From Bifidobacterium breve (GTDB lineage Bacteria > Actinomycetota > Actinomycetes > Nanopelagicales > Nanopelagicaceae), in the NCBI GenBank assembly GCA_945863115.1, contig CAMAYZ010000008.1, positions 1 to 49,028 of the forward strand: 49,028 nucleotides of DNA, read 5' to 3'. The notes beneath the pieces were generated by a model, which was not told the origin of the DNA, ran no database searches, and worked only from the letters and a program-made list of their open reading frames with translations. Made by a program: the position numbers and the translations under genes. Positions 33,241-44,377 of the stretch are shown piece by piece. How positions within the stretch are numbered: the first letter of the stretch is position 1; each line of letters opens with the position of its first letter.

Positions 33241-33996
33241 TTAATTAAGCGCGTTCTGTTGCAATTTCGAAAGTTGATTACAACCAGAAACTCCAAGGTC
33301 TAAAAGGCTATTGAGCAATGCGCGATCAAAGGGTTTTCCTTCAGCAGTTCCTTGAACTTCAACAAAATTTCCATCTGCAGTGCAGACAATATTCATATCG
33401 GTATCAGCGGTAACGTCTTCTTCGTAGCAGAGATCCAACATTGGCACCCCGCCAATAATTCCAACGCTAACAGCAGAAACTCCTTGAGTTATTGGGTTGC
33501 GTGCTGCCGGAATATGTCCTTTTCCTTTAGCCCAAGTGATTGCATCTTGTAGCGCAACATATGCCCCGGTAATTGCAGCAGTTCTTGTTCCACCATCTGC
33601 TTGCAAAACATCGCAATCGATAACAATTGTATTTTCACCAAGGGCGGCAGTATCAACAACTGCGCGAAGTGATCGACCAACAAGTCGAGAAATCTCTTGA
33701 GTCCGACCGCCAAGTTTTCCTTTTACGCTTTCGCGATCAGATCTAGTGTGAGTAGCGCGAGGCAACATTGCATATTCACTTGTAACCCAACCTCCACCTT
33801 TACCAACTAACCAACGTGGAACTCCAGGTGCAAAAGATGCAACACAGAGGACGCGAGTATTACCAAATTCAACTAGCACCGAACCTTCGGCGTTGTTTAA
33901 CCAATTGCGAGTAAATTTAATTGAGCGTAATTGATCAGGTGACCTGCCATCAATTCTTGAACCACTGGATTTATCTTGATTGTTTTCTGCTGACAT
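33241..33996 (-). CDS. rph: Ribonuclease PH
   Basis: 251 residues. [28 protein letters not shown] opens the family fold (core: [15 protein letters not shown]), [15 protein letters not shown] and [10 protein letters not shown] are characteristic of the phosphate-dependent 3'-to-5' exonuclease that trims tRNA ends. It abuts murI upstream (no gap) and rdgB downstream. Confidence 0.94.
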   Translation of the reverse strand: MSAENNQDKSSGSRIDGRSPDQLRSIKFTRNWLNNAEGSVLVEFGNTRVLCVASFAPGVPRWLVGKGGGWVTSEYAMLPRATHTRSDRESVKGKLGGRTQEISRLVGRSLRAVVDTAALGENTIVIDCDVLQADGGTRTAAITGAYVALQDAITWAKGKGHIPAARNPITQGVSAVSVGIIGGVPMLDLCYEEDVTADTDMNIVCTADGNFVEVQGTAEGKPFDRALLNSLLDLGVSGCNQLSKLQQNALN

Positions 33997-34803
33997 TTAG
34001 ATCCTCGATTCGACTCTTGCAACTTCTGGTCCAAGAAAACGTCTAGCTAATTTGCTAAACAATTCACTTTCGCCAGTAGAAACAAATTTATGGGAAGGCT
34101 TCCCAGAACTATTTAACATATCTTTCTCCACCAGAACTCGATAAAGATCCTTTGCGGTTTCTTCAGCACTTGATACCAGAGTTACTTCATTTCCCATTAC
34201 ATAGGAAATTACACCGGTAAGGAGAGGGTAATGAGTGCATCCCAAAACTAAAGTATCGATATCTTTCTCGATAAGTGGCTTCAGATAATCTCTAGCTACT
34301 TTTGTAATTGCGGTGCCCGAAGTTTCGCCGCGTTCAACATATTCAACAAATAATGGGCATGCAACAGATGTGATTTCTAGTTGTGGTGCTGCAGCAAAGG
34401 CATCTAGATATGCACCAGAATCGATTGTTGCATTAGTCCCGATTACGCCAATTCGACCACTTCTAGTAGCAGATACCGCACGACGAACAGCAGGTTGAAT
34501 TACTTCAATAACTGGAACTGAATATCTCTCGCGAGCATCTCGCAACATTGCTGCACTTGCAGTATTGCAGGCAATCACAATTGCTTTAACACCGGCTTCA
34601 ACTAATTCATCGAGAATTTCAAGTGCGAAAGTTCGAACTTCAGCAAGTGGTCTTGGACCATAAGGGCCGCGCGCGGTATCTCCAACATAAAGAATTGATT
34701 CGCCGGGAAGTTGATCAATAATTGATCTGGCAACAGTTAAGCCACCAACACCTGAATCGAAAATTCCGATTGGTGAGTTTTCAGAAAACTTTACGCCCGA
34801 CAT
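33997..34803 (-). CDS. murI: Glutamate racemase
   Basis: 268 residues. [15 protein letters not shown] is the N-terminal motif, [13 protein letters not shown] and [13 protein letters not shown] supply the two catalytic cysteines. Makes D-glutamate for peptidoglycan. Its stop abuts the rph start, and it starts 27 bases after the cysM stop. Part of the conserved clpS-to-rdgB block. Confidence 0.94.
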   Translation of the reverse strand: MSGVKFSENSPIGIFDSGVGGLTVARSIIDQLPGESILYVGDTARGPYGPRPLAEVRTFALEILDELVEAGVKAIVIACNTASAAMLRDARERYSVPVIEVIQPAVRRAVSATRSGRIGVIGTNATIDSGAYLDAFAAAPQLEITSVACPLFVEYVERGETSGTAITKVARDYLKPLIEKDIDTLVLGCTHYPLLTGVISYVMGNEVTLVSSAEETAKDLYRVLVEKDMLNSSGKPSHKFVSTGESELFSKLARRFLGPEVARVESRI

Positions 34804-34830
34804 ATAGCCAAGCCTACCTTCAGTGAAGAA

Positions 34831-36086
<1,256 letters not shown>

Positions 36087-36129
36087 GGGATAAGTATCCT
36101 AGAAGCGCCCGTTACTTGCCAATCGAGGG

Positions 36130-36549
36130 TTAAGCGGAGATTATTTCAACGGGCTCTTCGGTAACTTCGCCATTAATTATTCGGTATGAGCGAAATTCAC
36201 TCTCAGGTGCAATCTCTTTGCGGGTAGAAACTAATACGTAATGCGCATTTGGTTCAGAGGCATAGGCGATATCTGTGCGAGATGGATAAGCCTGAGTTTC
36301 GGTATGCGAGTGATACACGACCACTATGTCTTTAGATTTCTCATCTAGCTCACGATAAAGAGCAAGTAAATCTTTCGAATCAAATTCATAAAAGGTAGGT
36401 GAATGTGCGGCATTAATCATTGGCTTTAATTCCACAGGATTGTCACTGCCCTCTGGGCCGAGTATGACCCCGCAGCACTCATCTGGATATTCCACGCGGG
36501 ACTGTTCCAAAATTTTTGCAACAAGATCTGCATGAATTCGAAGTGTCAT
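36130..36549 (-). CDS. mec: JAMM metalloprotease, CysO-cysteine peptidase (Mec)
   Basis: 139 residues. PDECCGVILG holds the catalytic Glu and YHSHTETQAYPSRTDI the HxHx(7)SxxD zinc-binding JAMM signature. Releases cysteine from the CysO-cysteine adduct, and here may also remove CysLys from the CysO precursor. I chose ATG 36549, overlapping the DUF2017 stop (ATGA), rather than a start at 36582 within that gene. The order DUF2017-mec-cysO-cysM follows mycobacteria. Confidence 0.9.
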   Translation of the reverse strand: MTLRIHADLVAKILEQSRVEYPDECCGVILGPEGSDNPVELKPMINAAHSPTFYEFDSKDLLALYRELDEKSKDIVVVYHSHTETQAYPSRTDIAYASEPNAHYVLVSTRKEIAPESEFRSYRIINGEVTEEPVEIISA

Positions 36550-37097
36550 AGGAGCAACTCTAACAAATTTTCCTGCAGCCAACCTAACCAGAAGTAAACG
36601 GCGTAGACCGGTTTCTGCGGATCTTCATCCGGTAACAGTTCGAAAGTCTCAAAGCTAGTTTCATTTATTTCAAGTCGAATCGAAAGCGCAATGCGTAAAT
36701 CGTTAATTGCCTTTAACCAGATATCTGAATCCAGATCTTCAATTACTCCACCCAAATTCTCATCAACTAAGACTGTTAGTTGTTCACGCACTAGCCTTAA
36801 ATTTTTCTGTTTTGCACCGCGCAATTGGGGTTCGGTATATCTACGAAAATCAGATGCGGCTTCTGGATCGGCATATGCGTTTGGTAGAAGTCTTAGCAAC
36901 ACTGGATCATCTGGCGTAACAATCTCAGATGGCATTGCAAGTAATTGAGCAAGTGGATCATTTGAATCGTAATGATGAAAGAAGTCGCCTTCGCCAAGTA
37001 ATTCCAGCAATTGTTCAACCAAATTAATTAATATTTGGGCCTCGTCAAGAGTTAGATCCAGAGAATATCCGTCGCCTACCTTTTCGAAGTTAGACAT
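36546..37097 (-). CDS. DUF2017 family protein
   Basis: 183 residues. No catalytic motif is visible. It is helical and acidic, with two recognisable blocks: LTLDEAQILINLVEQLLELL near the N-terminus (here 16-36) and RLLPNAYADPEAASDFRRYTEPQLR in the middle, both typical of actinobacterial DUF2017 proteins. In Mycobacterium the homologue lies between clpS and the mec-cysO-cysM genes, exactly as here. Its ATG overlaps the clpS stop (TAATG) and its stop overlaps mec (ATGA). A role linked to ClpS or to cysteine supply is only suggested by context. Confidence 0.8.
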   Translation of the reverse strand: MSNFEKVGDGYSLDLTLDEAQILINLVEQLLELLGEGDFFHHYDSNDPLAQLLAMPSEIVTPDDPVLLRLLPNAYADPEAASDFRRYTEPQLRGAKQKNLRLVREQLTVLVDENLGGVIEDLDSDIWLKAINDLRIALSIRLEINETSFETFELLPDEDPQKPVYAVYFWLGWLQENLLELLL

Positions 37098-37399
37098 TAG
37101 ATCTTGTCATCACGTTGCAAAGTTGCCCATAAACCATGCTCGTGCAATCGCTGAACATCGCGTTCCATTTCTTCGCGGGTCCCGGTCGAAACAACTGCCC
37201 GCCCCTCGTTATGAACCTGCATCATTAATTCGTGAGCTCGCTCCTTTGAAAATCCAAAGAGCTTTATAAAAACATGGGTCACATAATTCATCAGATTTAC
37301 CGGATCATCCCAAACAATTGTTATCCAAGGACGATCGATTAATTCACTGACACTTACTTCACCCTTTGAAAGAGTTTTAACCATATTCGAGATTTCCAT
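37097..37399 (-). CDS. clpS: ClpS, ATP-dependent Clp protease adaptor
   Basis: 100 residues. [18 protein letters not shown] contains the Asp-Asp-x-x-Asn and hydrophobic residues that bind N-end-rule (Leu, Phe, Trp, Tyr) peptides, and [19 protein letters not shown] the ClpC/ClpA contact region. It delivers N-degron substrates to the Clp protease. A Met at residue 6 (37384) is an alternative start. It lies 2 bases after the GH18-like gene and is coupled to DUF2017. Confidence 0.93.
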   Translation of the reverse strand: MEISNMVKTLSKGEVSVSELIDRPWITIVWDDPVNLMNYVTHVFIKLFGFSKERAHELMMQVHNEGRAVVSTGTREEMERDVQRLHEHGLWATLQRDDKI

Positions 37400-37401
37400 T
37401 T

Positions 37402-39162
37402 TTATCGCACCAATACTGAAGCAAAGGCACTGGTTGAACCAATAAAGCCTAATTCGGATTCTGTAACAATTCTAAATTGCTTCACCCCAATTTTAGTCGG
37501 AGTAAATTCAAATTCAAATTTTCCATCGACTAATGAGGTGGTCGATAATTCAATCTTGCCATCATCCAATATGACTTTGACTCCAGTAACTCTTGGTTGA
37601 ATCTGTCCACTTACTTTATAACTCACGCCCTGCTTCATTGAAGCCGGTAGCTTCCAGGAAATCAATCTTGATACTCCAATTAATTTCTCTGGAGTTAATC
37701 CAAGGGTCCGTTCTCTGGTCTCATCGATTGTAAATGAAATATTAGAAGACTCGCCTAATAAGACTTTTGCCTGAAAACTTCCATCTAGGCCGGTCTGAGC
37801 AATTGGTTTACGAGTATTTCCACTAGGTCGCTTTATCTCAATAAAGACTTGAGCATTTGCTACTGGTCTGCCATCTACCAAATTAAATTTGCCGTTGAAT
37901 GTTGTGCTCTCGCCGTAAATCAAGTTATCTGAACTTGCTGCTACTTCGCCAACAACTTTGTCTTGCCCCATGGCGATCGCAACTTTCTTCACCTCTTCAA
38001 TTGCAAAATTATCACCATAACCAATTTCCCATTCTGAAATTCCACCGAGTTGATACTTTTCGACAAGTTTGGCTCTGGCAAAATAACCTCGGGCATCCAC
38101 ATACCAGGCAGAATGATTTACCTTACAACTTGTGGGAGCTCCGCCGGTGTTAACTCCATTGAACTCTGCTGTGTAAAGAACATTAGTTTCGCCAAACTTT
38201 TCATTGTAAGTAGCGACCGCTCCGGGCTTATCTAATATCGCCTTCGCCCTTGATTGGTGAATGATTGCCGCGTTCGAAGTTTTCTTCTCAGAGTTAGGTG
38301 TATTAGTTGGACAGATGCCAGTAACTTTTGTTACCCAGTTATATCCATAATTTGGCGTTCCAATATAAATTTTATATGGCGCTACATGTTTTAACGCATA
38401 AATTAGCGAAGGTTCAAACCAACTTATAGGACCAATCGGTCCGGGCGCCGTGTCATATTTATGATAGTCGTAGAACATAATATTTAATCTATCTATATAG
38501 CTAGATATTTCAGGCCACGCGTAATGGTAATAACCTTTCTTGCCAGTTGCTGGATCAAGAAGATAAGGCGTTGTTACTGACAATAATTTATTCTGCGCAT
38601 GTAGCGCGGCGGATAAATCTGAAACAAACTTCACCCACCTGGTTTGGATGGTTGGCCAAGTTGCAATCTTGTCGACGTAGGCAAAGCCCTCAAAATTTAA
38701 ATCAATTCCGTCAAATTTATTTGCAATTACTAAATCAGTAATCGTTTTTACCAACGTAGCTCGGTTGGCATCATTACCCAAAATTTTAGAGAGTTCACCC
38801 TCTTTGGTGCTATCAGTAATCGTTGGTAGAACTTTAATTCCCAGGCTTTGCAGAGTCGAAGTCGGAATTGCTTTATCAATTGAATTTTGGGTTATGTATT
38901 TATCTTTAATCTTCGAAGCGCTAGTTATCGAATACCAGAATGGCAGAATCTGGCTAAACATCTCGGCATTCTTTACTACATAATCCATCGCTTGAATCTG
39001 GCCTTTGGTTGTATCGCCGTAGGTGCTGTAGTCCGTCATCCAACCGGAAAATATTTTACGTAACGCCTTCTCTTGTGCAACTGATTGTGGCGCTACTAAT
39101 AAGCTGGCAAGAACTGAGAAAAGTAGGCCAAAAACTAAAAGCCTGCTGCGTGGTTTATTCAT
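37402..39162 (-). CDS. Secreted GH18-like glycoside hydrolase with Ig-like tail
   Basis: 586 residues. Signal peptide 1-29 (hydrophobic 8-25, cleavage after VAQ). Residues 32-385 form a GH18 barrel: [10 protein letters not shown] (150-159) is the DGxDxDxE motif with the middle Asp as Asn and the catalytic Glu158 kept, IMFYDYHKY and GTPNYGYNW are substrate-barrel strands, and [32 protein letters not shown] is the C-terminal barrel end. It is followed by one or two beta-sandwich domains (about 410-586). Related enzymes cleave chitin or peptidoglycan glycan strands. Its start overlaps DUF3039 by 4 bases. Confidence 0.82.
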   Translation of the reverse strand: MNKPRSRLLVFGLLFSVLASLLVAPQSVAQEKALRKIFSGWMTDYSTYGDTTKGQIQAMDYVVKNAEMFSQILPFWYSITSASKIKDKYITQNSIDKAIPTSTLQSLGIKVLPTITDSTKEGELSKILGNDANRATLVKTITDLVIANKFDGIDLNFEGFAYVDKIATWPTIQTRWVKFVSDLSAALHAQNKLLSVTTPYLLDPATGKKGYYHYAWPEISSYIDRLNIMFYDYHKYDTAPGPIGPISWFEPSLIYALKHVAPYKIYIGTPNYGYNWVTKVTGICPTNTPNSEKKTSNAAIIHQSRAKAILDKPGAVATYNEKFGETNVLYTAEFNGVNTGGAPTSCKVNHSAWYVDARGYFARAKLVEKYQLGGISEWEIGYGDNFAIEEVKKVAIAMGQDKVVGEVAASSDNLIYGESTTFNGKFNLVDGRPVANAQVFIEIKRPSGNTRKPIAQTGLDGSFQAKVLLGESSNISFTIDETRERTLGLTPEKLIGVSRLISWKLPASMKQGVSYKVSGQIQPRVTGVKVILDDGKIELSTTSLVDGKFEFEFTPTKIGVKQFRIVTESELGFIGSTSAFASVLVR

Positions 39163-39440
39163 TCCTTCTTCAGGCCGTCGTAAATTTTCTTACACATGGG
39201 ACAGATCGGAAATTTTTCTGGGTCTCGGCTTGGAACCCATTTTTTGCCACAGAGCGCGCGGACCGCTTTACCTGTTACTGCAGATTCAACTATTTTTTCT
39301 TTACGGACATAGTGTGCGAATTTTTCATGATCGCCCTCTTCATTTGAATGCCTAGTTTCTTCCTTCTCCAAGACATCAGAGAACGGCTGTAAACCATCCA
39401 AGCCTGGTGCTGATTTTGGTGTTCGGGTGAAGATTCCCAT
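39159..39440 (-). CDS. DUF3039 family protein
   Basis: 93 residues. The segment from about 36 (GDHEKFAHYVRKEKI) through VTGKAVRALCGKKWVPSRDP and FPICPMCKKIYDGL is the actinobacterial DUF3039 domain. Three cysteines (one in LCGKKW, two in CPMC) suggest a zinc site. Function unknown. A TAGAAT box 7 bases before the ATG implies a leaderless transcript; its stop overlaps the GH18 start by 4 bases (ATGA). Confidence 0.88.
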   Translation of the reverse strand: MGIFTRTPKSAPGLDGLQPFSDVLEKEETRHSNEEGDHEKFAHYVRKEKIVESAVTGKAVRALCGKKWVPSRDPEKFPICPMCKKIYDGLKKE

Positions 39441-39488
39441 GCAATAAATTCTACCGATGCCACCGCCTTTATTGGGTATTATTCAACG
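39441..39488. promoter_or_regulatory. 48-base bidirectional promoter with two leaderless -10 boxes
   Basis: TAGAAT (minus, 39448-39453) is 7 bases before the DUF3039 ATG and TATTAT (plus, 39477-39482) is 6 bases before the argF ATG. Both promoters fit in the 48-base gap, so their -35 regions must overlap. Confidence 0.55.
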
Positions 39489-40427
39489 ATGAAAGACCTA
39501 TTGCGCACCGAGCATTTATCTCGAGAAGATGTCGAACTAATCCTTGATACAGCCGCGCAATTCGCAAGCAAACCAATGCGATCTAAAGATGCCTTAGCAA
39601 ATCAAACTGTTGCTATTTATATGACCAAATCATCAACTCGTACGAGACTTGCATCAGAAACGGCTGTGGCACACCTTGGTGGCACTCCAATTTTCTTACG
39701 CGGAGAAGACCTACAAATTGGTCGAGGCGAAACTATTTCTGATACCGCAAAAGTCATAAGTGGATTTGCGAGCGCCTTGATAGTTCGAACTTTTGCGCAA
39801 TCAGATGTTGATGAACTTGGTGCCCACGCAACGATTCCAGTTTTGAATGGTCTGACTGATACCGACCATCCAACCCAACTCCTTGCAGATTGGTTAACAA
39901 TCCGCGAAGTTTTTGGTAATGATGTTTCTGGTCGTAAATTTACATATGTTGGTGATGGAAACAATATGGCCCACGCCTGGTTAACAATGGGTGCCATCAT
40001 GGGTGCGCATGTTGTAGTTGCAACACCTTCAGGTAAATGGGCGCCAGATGAAACGGCTATTCAAAGTGCAAGAAATATTGCAAGTAAAACTGGCGCAAAG
40101 CTTGAAGTCGTCACTGATCCGCTTGATGCAGTTAAGGATGCAAGCGTCGTATATACGGATGTTTGGATGTCCATGGGCGATCCCGAAGCTGTAAGAAGCG
40201 AGAAATTAAAAGCGTTGGCACCATTTGCAGTTACCAAGGATTTAATGTCGAAGACCGCATCAGATTCAATATTCATGCATTGCTTACCGGCACATCGCGG
40301 CGAAGAAGTTGAGGCCGAGGTAATCGATGGCTCCAAGTCGGTCGTTTGGCGTGAGGCTTTTCACCGCCGAACAACAATTCAAGCTGTCCTCTACCACTTG
40401 GTCCGCGGCGAATTAACGGGTAATTAA
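39489..40427 (+). CDS. argF: Ornithine carbamoyltransferase
   Basis: 312 residues. KSSTRTRLASE is the carbamoyl-phosphate-binding STRTR motif, DHPTQLLAD the HPxQ motif, DVWMSMGDPE the SMG ornithine loop, and MHCLPAHRGEE the HCLP motif, so it is OTCase and not aspartate carbamoyltransferase. Makes citrulline from ornithine and carbamoyl phosphate for arginine synthesis. It stands apart from any other arg gene in the window, which is unusual for actinobacteria. The transcript appears leaderless. Confidence 0.92.
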   Translation: MKDLLRTEHLSREDVELILDTAAQFASKPMRSKDALANQTVAIYMTKSSTRTRLASETAVAHLGGTPIFLRGEDLQIGRGETISDTAKVISGFASALIVRTFAQSDVDELGAHATIPVLNGLTDTDHPTQLLADWLTIREVFGNDVSGRKFTYVGDGNNMAHAWLTMGAIMGAHVVVATPSGKWAPDETAIQSARNIASKTGAKLEVVTDPLDAVKDASVVYTDVWMSMGDPEAVRSEKLKALAPFAVTKDLMSKTASDSIFMHCLPAHRGEEVEAEVIDGSKSVVWREAFHRRTTIQAVLYHLVRGELTGN

Positions 40428-40445
40428 CGGGTAATAAAAGGGTAA
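40413..40445 (+). repeat. Triple 11-bp tandem repeat at the argF stop
   Basis: TTAACGGGTAA at 40413-40423 and 40424-40434, followed by a diverged TAAAAGGGTAA at 40435-40445. The argF stop codon (40425-40427) lies in the second copy. Confidence 0.85.
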
Positions 40446-40482
40446 TCACTAAAAATAATAGGACACACCACGCTCGAGGCAC

Positions 40483-40488
40483 TAATCT
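40483..40488 (+). promoter_or_regulatory. -10 box (TAATCT) for the pnt operon
   Basis: TAATCT is followed by 6 bases (TTGGGC) and ATG at 40495. The geometry argues for that ATG as start instead of the TTG two codons earlier. Confidence 0.5.
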
Positions 40489-40494
40489 TTGGGC

Positions 40495-41625
40495 ATGCGA
40501 ATAGCCGTAGCAAAAGAAATCCGGTCTGGTGAAGCTCGTGTAGCGCTCGTCCCAGACATCATCTCCAAGTTAACTAAAGCTGGTCTTGAAGTTGTTATCG
40601 AAGCTGGTGCCGGAGTTGCATCTGGCTTTCAAGATAGCGAGTTCACTGCAGCTGGTGCCACAGTTAAAAGTGGCAATGTAATAAGTGATGCCGATGTAGT
40701 TGCCTCGGTTACAGCGCTAACTCCAGATCAAATGAAGTCACTTAAAAAGGGTGCGCTAACAATCTCTTTCCTATCACCAACAACTTCTGTTGATTCGATT
40801 GAGGCCGCTGCAAGTGCTGGTGTAACTGCGCTCTCATTAGAACTGGTTCCTAGAATTTCACGTGCGCAATCTATGGATGCTTTAACTTCGCAAGCCCTCT
40901 GCGCTGGATATCGCGCCTCATTGGTTGCTGCAGAACTTTCACCAAGATTTTTCCCACTACTTATGACCGCTGCTGGAACAGTTACACCAGCGCAAGTTGT
41001 TATCTTGGGCGCAGGTGTTGCCGGACTTCAGGCAATTGCAACTGCAAAACGTCTAGGCGCCGTTGTTAGTGCTTACGATGTTCGTCCATCTTCAGCAGAT
41101 GAAGTTAAATCAATGGGTGCAAAATTTATTACTCTTGAACTTGAGGCACTCGAAGGTGCTGGTGGATATGCCCGTGAAATGACTGAAGAGCGCGCTGCTA
41201 AACAACGTGAACTTCTTACTCCTTATCTCGCCGCTGCAGATGTCGTAATCACAACCGCAGCTGTTCCAGGAAGACCGGCACCAAGATTGGTAACTGGACA
41301 GATGGTTTCAGCGATGAAATCTGGCGCAGTGATTGTTGACCTTGCAGCCGAAACTGGCGGAAACGTCGAAGGAAGTAAGCCAGGAGAAACAATTACGACT
41401 GCGAATGGCGTAGTTATCTGGGGCGGAAAAGATGTTCCAAGCCAATTGCCTTATCACGCATCAATGTTGTTCTCACGTAACGTCGTAAATCTTCTGCTAC
41501 TTATGACAAAGAGCGTAGATGGAAAGCCAACTGGCGATGTAATCCCAGATTTTTCAGATGAAATTATCGATGCCGCAACACTTACACATGGCGGATCTCG
41601 TCGCACACCGGAGGGTAAGAAATGA
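40495..41625 (+). CDS. pntAA: NAD(P) transhydrogenase subunit alpha, NAD-binding part
   Basis: 376 residues, the soluble domain I of a split alpha subunit. ELVPRISRAQSMDALTSQA is the RAQSMDALSSQ-type signature, and LGAGVAGLQAIATAKRLGAVVSAYDVRP the Rossmann loop. Binds NAD(H) and works with the two membrane components encoded next, linking proton movement to NADPH production. I used the ATG at 40495 (leaderless box) over TTG 40489. The 3' end overlaps pntAB by 4 bases (ATGA). Confidence 0.93.
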   Translation: MRIAVAKEIRSGEARVALVPDIISKLTKAGLEVVIEAGAGVASGFQDSEFTAAGATVKSGNVISDADVVASVTALTPDQMKSLKKGALTISFLSPTTSVDSIEAAASAGVTALSLELVPRISRAQSMDALTSQALCAGYRASLVAAELSPRFFPLLMTAAGTVTPAQVVILGAGVAGLQAIATAKRLGAVVSAYDVRPSSADEVKSMGAKFITLELEALEGAGGYAREMTEERAAKQRELLTPYLAAADVVITTAAVPGRPAPRLVTGQMVSAMKSGAVIVDLAAETGGNVEGSKPGETITTANGVVIWGGKDVPSQLPYHASMLFSRNVVNLLLLMTKSVDGKPTGDVIPDFSDEIIDAATLTHGGSRRTPEGKK

Positions 41626-41909
41626 CATCTATGGCAATTCTGACAATCTTTATTCTCTCGGTCTTCGTGGGATTTGAAGTTGTTTCAAAAGTTTCAACAA
41701 CACTTCATACACCTCTCATGTCAGGTGCAAATGCAATCCACGGAATCATTTTGATTGGTGCAATTCTGGTTGCTGCTGGAGCGAAAACCACTTTAGAAAC
41801 TACCTTGGCAATTCTTGCCGTTGTATTAGCAACAATAAATCTTGTGGGCGGCTTTGTGGTGACAGATCGCATGCTCGAAATGTTTAAGGGAAAGGGCGGT
41901 AAGAAGTAA
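41622..41909 (+). CDS. pntAB: NAD(P) transhydrogenase subunit alpha, membrane part
   Basis: 95 residues with three membrane helices (about 5-20, 37-57, 63-84). STTLHTPLMSGANAIHGIIL is the conserved segment of domain II, split off as its own protein as in many actinobacteria and alphaproteobacteria. Part of the proton channel. Overlaps pntAA by 4 bases and pntB by 1 base (TAATG). Confidence 0.92.
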   Translation: MTSMAILTIFILSVFVGFEVVSKVSTTLHTPLMSGANAIHGIILIGAILVAAGAKTTLETTLAILAVVLATINLVGGFVVTDRMLEMFKGKGGKK

Positions 41910-43291
41910 TGAATTCAAATCTTTATGCCCTAATCGGACTTGTAGTTGCAATCTCATTCATTATGGCACTTAAGGGGCTCTCGGCTCCGAAGACTGCGCG
42001 TCGTGGAAATTTAATTGGTGCCGTTGGTGCCACTGTTGCGACCATAATCGTCTTCTTTGATCCTGCTATCGAAGAGCGCAATAACACCTTACTAATTATT
42101 GGTGCGATTGCATTCGGTGTAATCGTGGGCGTCCCTGCGGCTCGCAGAATTCAAATGACTCAGATGCCACAACTTGTTGCACTATTTAATGGTGTTGGTG
42201 GCGGAGCTGCTGCTCTAGTTTCAATTGTTGAATATTTACATCTAGGTGATGACGCAAGCACTGGCGAAGTCTTAGCAACGGTATTCACTGTGTTGGTTGG
42301 AAGCGTCTCGTTCTCTGGCTCAATCGTTACCTTCTTGAAGTTGCAAGAACTTATGACTACCCGACCAGTTGTTTTCCCTGGTGGTCGCTTCGTAATTGCA
42401 GCAACATTAGCTGGCGCTCTTGGAACTTCTGGTTGGGTAATTTCAAGTGGTGGAACAACTCCACTCCTAGTTCTAGCTGGCCTCTCACTTCTATTTGGTG
42501 TTCTCTTCGTGCTACCTGTTGGTGGCGCAGATGTTCCAATCGTTATCTCATTACTTAATGCATTTACTGGATTAACCGTTGCGGCTAGCGGATATGTTCT
42601 GCAATCAACGCTGCTAATTGTTGCTGGAACTCTGGTTGGTGCATCCGGAACAATTCTGACTCGCAAGATGGCAGAAGCGATGGGCCGTTCGCTCTTTGGA
42701 ACTTTGTTCGGTGCATTCACTGCAAAGCCACAAGCAGCAACAGAGGCCGGAGAAGCTCGTCCAGTTAAATCTGGATCACCCGATGATGTTGCAATTCTTC
42801 TTAACTATGCCCAACGTGTTGTAATCGTTCCTGGTTTCGGATTAGCAGTTGCGCAGGCACAACACACAGTTCGTGAACTTGCAGATTTGTTAGCAACTAA
42901 GGGCGTGGAAGTTGCATATGGAATTCATCCTGTTGCAGGTCGTATGCCTGGTCACATGAACGTTCTTCTTGCTGAAGCAAATGTTCCATACGAGCAATTG
43001 GTTGAAATGGAAGAAATCAATCCAACTTTCCCACAGACCGATGTTGTTCTAGTTGTTGGTGCAAACGATGTTGTTAACCCAGCAGCAAAAACCACACCTG
43101 GTTGCCCAATTTATGGAATGCCAATTCTTGATGTTGCTAGTGCTGGAAATGTTATTTTCCTAAAGCGCTCAATGCGTCCTGGTTTTGCTGGTATCGAAAA
43201 TGATCTTCTATACGATGCAAAAACCACATTGCTCTTTGGTGATGCGAAAGATTCGCTAACTAAAGTTGTTAATGCGCTAAAAGCTCTTTAA
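41909..43291 (+). CDS. pntB: NAD(P) transhydrogenase subunit beta
   Basis: 460 residues: an N-terminal membrane region with about eight or nine helices (with FNGVGGGAAALVSIVEY and GGADVPIVISLLNAFTGL), then a soluble NADP-binding domain from about 290 (VPGFGLAVAQAQHTV, YGIHPVAGRMPGHMNVLLAEA, LKRSMRPGFAG). Completes the proton-translocating transhydrogenase that regenerates NADPH. The same operon as pntAA and pntAB. A 9-bp duplication lies across its stop codon. Confidence 0.94.
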   Translation: MNSNLYALIGLVVAISFIMALKGLSAPKTARRGNLIGAVGATVATIIVFFDPAIEERNNTLLIIGAIAFGVIVGVPAARRIQMTQMPQLVALFNGVGGGAAALVSIVEYLHLGDDASTGEVLATVFTVLVGSVSFSGSIVTFLKLQELMTTRPVVFPGGRFVIAATLAGALGTSGWVISSGGTTPLLVLAGLSLLFGVLFVLPVGGADVPIVISLLNAFTGLTVAASGYVLQSTLLIVAGTLVGASGTILTRKMAEAMGRSLFGTLFGAFTAKPQAATEAGEARPVKSGSPDDVAILLNYAQRVVIVPGFGLAVAQAQHTVRELADLLATKGVEVAYGIHPVAGRMPGHMNVLLAEANVPYEQLVEMEEINPTFPQTDVVLVVGANDVVNPAAKTTPGCPIYGMPILDVASAGNVIFLKRSMRPGFAGIENDLLYDAKTTLLFGDAKDSLTKVVNALKAL

Positions 43292-43304
43292 TTAATTTAA
43301 TTAA
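43287..43304 (+). repeat. 9-bp tandem duplication across the pntB stop
   Basis: TTTAATTAA occurs at 43287-43295 and 43296-43304. The first copy contains the pntB stop (43289-43291), and the second lies just before the convergent pirin stop. Confidence 0.7.
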
Positions 43305-43308
43305 CTAG

Positions 43309-44304
43309 TTACTTGCCTTCAACCACTTCGGTTGGGGCCCCGTGCACTCCGGTAACGTCTATCGCTGGAACAGTTCCTAATAAGCCCTTCTGGAAATCAT
43401 CAAAAGCTTTTAGAACTTCGGCCTTTGTGTTCATAACAAATGGCCCCATCCAAGCAACAGGTTCTTTGATTGCTTGCCCGCCGAGAATCAAAACATCCAT
43501 CTCTGGTGATCTAGATTCTTGAGTTGGATCGGCTTGAACAACCAAGGTATCGCCATCGCCCATGACTGCAAGTTGTCCCATTTGAACTGGTTGCTTTGCA
43601 TCGCCAACAGTGCCGTGACCATTAAGATTATAAACAAGTGCGTTGTAATTTTTGTTCCAAGGCAATTCTAACTTTGCACCTGGCGCAAGAGTTGCATGCA
43701 CAATTGAAATTGGAGTTTGGGTTGAACCTGGTCCAACATGTCCAGCTACTTCGCCAGCAATAATTCGGATTAGTGTTCCACCATCACTTGATGCAAGTAA
43801 TTTCACATCTGATGCTCGCAAATCTTGGTATGCAGGTTTCGACCATTTTTTATCTGCCGGCAAATTCACCCAAAGTTGGAAGCCATGAAATAAACCACCA
43901 CTCATAACTAAATGTTCTGGCGGGGTTTCAATATGCAAAATTCCAGCGCCAGCTGTCATCCACTGTGTATCGCCATTCGTAATTGTTCCGCCGCCACCAT
44001 GATTATCTTTATGATCAAAAATTCCATCGATTATGTAAGTAACAGTTTCAAAGCCACGGTGTGGGTGCCAAGGAGTTCCCTTTGGTTCACCTGGTGCGTA
44101 TTCAACTTCACCCATTTGATCAAGGTGAATAAATGGATCAAGTTCAGCTAAATCGACTCCGGCAAATGCGCGACGAACCGGAAAACCTTCACCTTCGTAT
44201 CCTTGTGGCGCTGTAGTAACGCTCTTTACGTTGCGAGTACGTGAACTTGGATCGACAACTATTCTTGGCAAAATCGTAATGTCAGCGACTGTTACAGCAG
44301 GCAA
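43309..44304 (-). CDS. Pirin family protein
   Basis: 331 residues of the bicupin pirin fold. WHPHRGFETVTYIIDG supplies two metal-binding His, and AGAGILHIETPPE the His and Glu of the second pair. Some pirins are quercetinases, others act in regulation; which applies is unclear. Start is TTG at 44304, as no ATG/GTG lies near and AAGGAG is 7 bases upstream, an unusual but well-supported choice. It converges on pntB with a 17-base gap. Confidence 0.88.
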   Translation of the reverse strand: MPAVTVADITILPRIVVDPSSRTRNVKSVTTAPQGYEGEGFPVRRAFAGVDLAELDPFIHLDQMGEVEYAPGEPKGTPWHPHRGFETVTYIIDGIFDHKDNHGGGGTITNGDTQWMTAGAGILHIETPPEHLVMSGGLFHGFQLWVNLPADKKWSKPAYQDLRASDVKLLASSDGGTLIRIIAGEVAGHVGPGSTQTPISIVHATLAPGAKLELPWNKNYNALVYNLNGHGTVGDAKQPVQMGQLAVMGDGDTLVVQADPTQESRSPEMDVLILGGQAIKEPVAWMGPFVMNTKAEVLKAFDDFQKGLLGTVPAIDVTGVHGAPTEVVEGK

Positions 44305-44377
44305 TTTCAGACTCCTTATTTAGCTCAATTTAACTCGTTAGTTCCTTTGGCATATATTAGTTGAATATTCAACAATA

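Noticed and set aside
42160-42720. 186-codon minus-strand open frame inside pntB
   Set aside because: Antisense shadow of a conserved membrane protein, rich in Pro/Thr/Arg with no family match.
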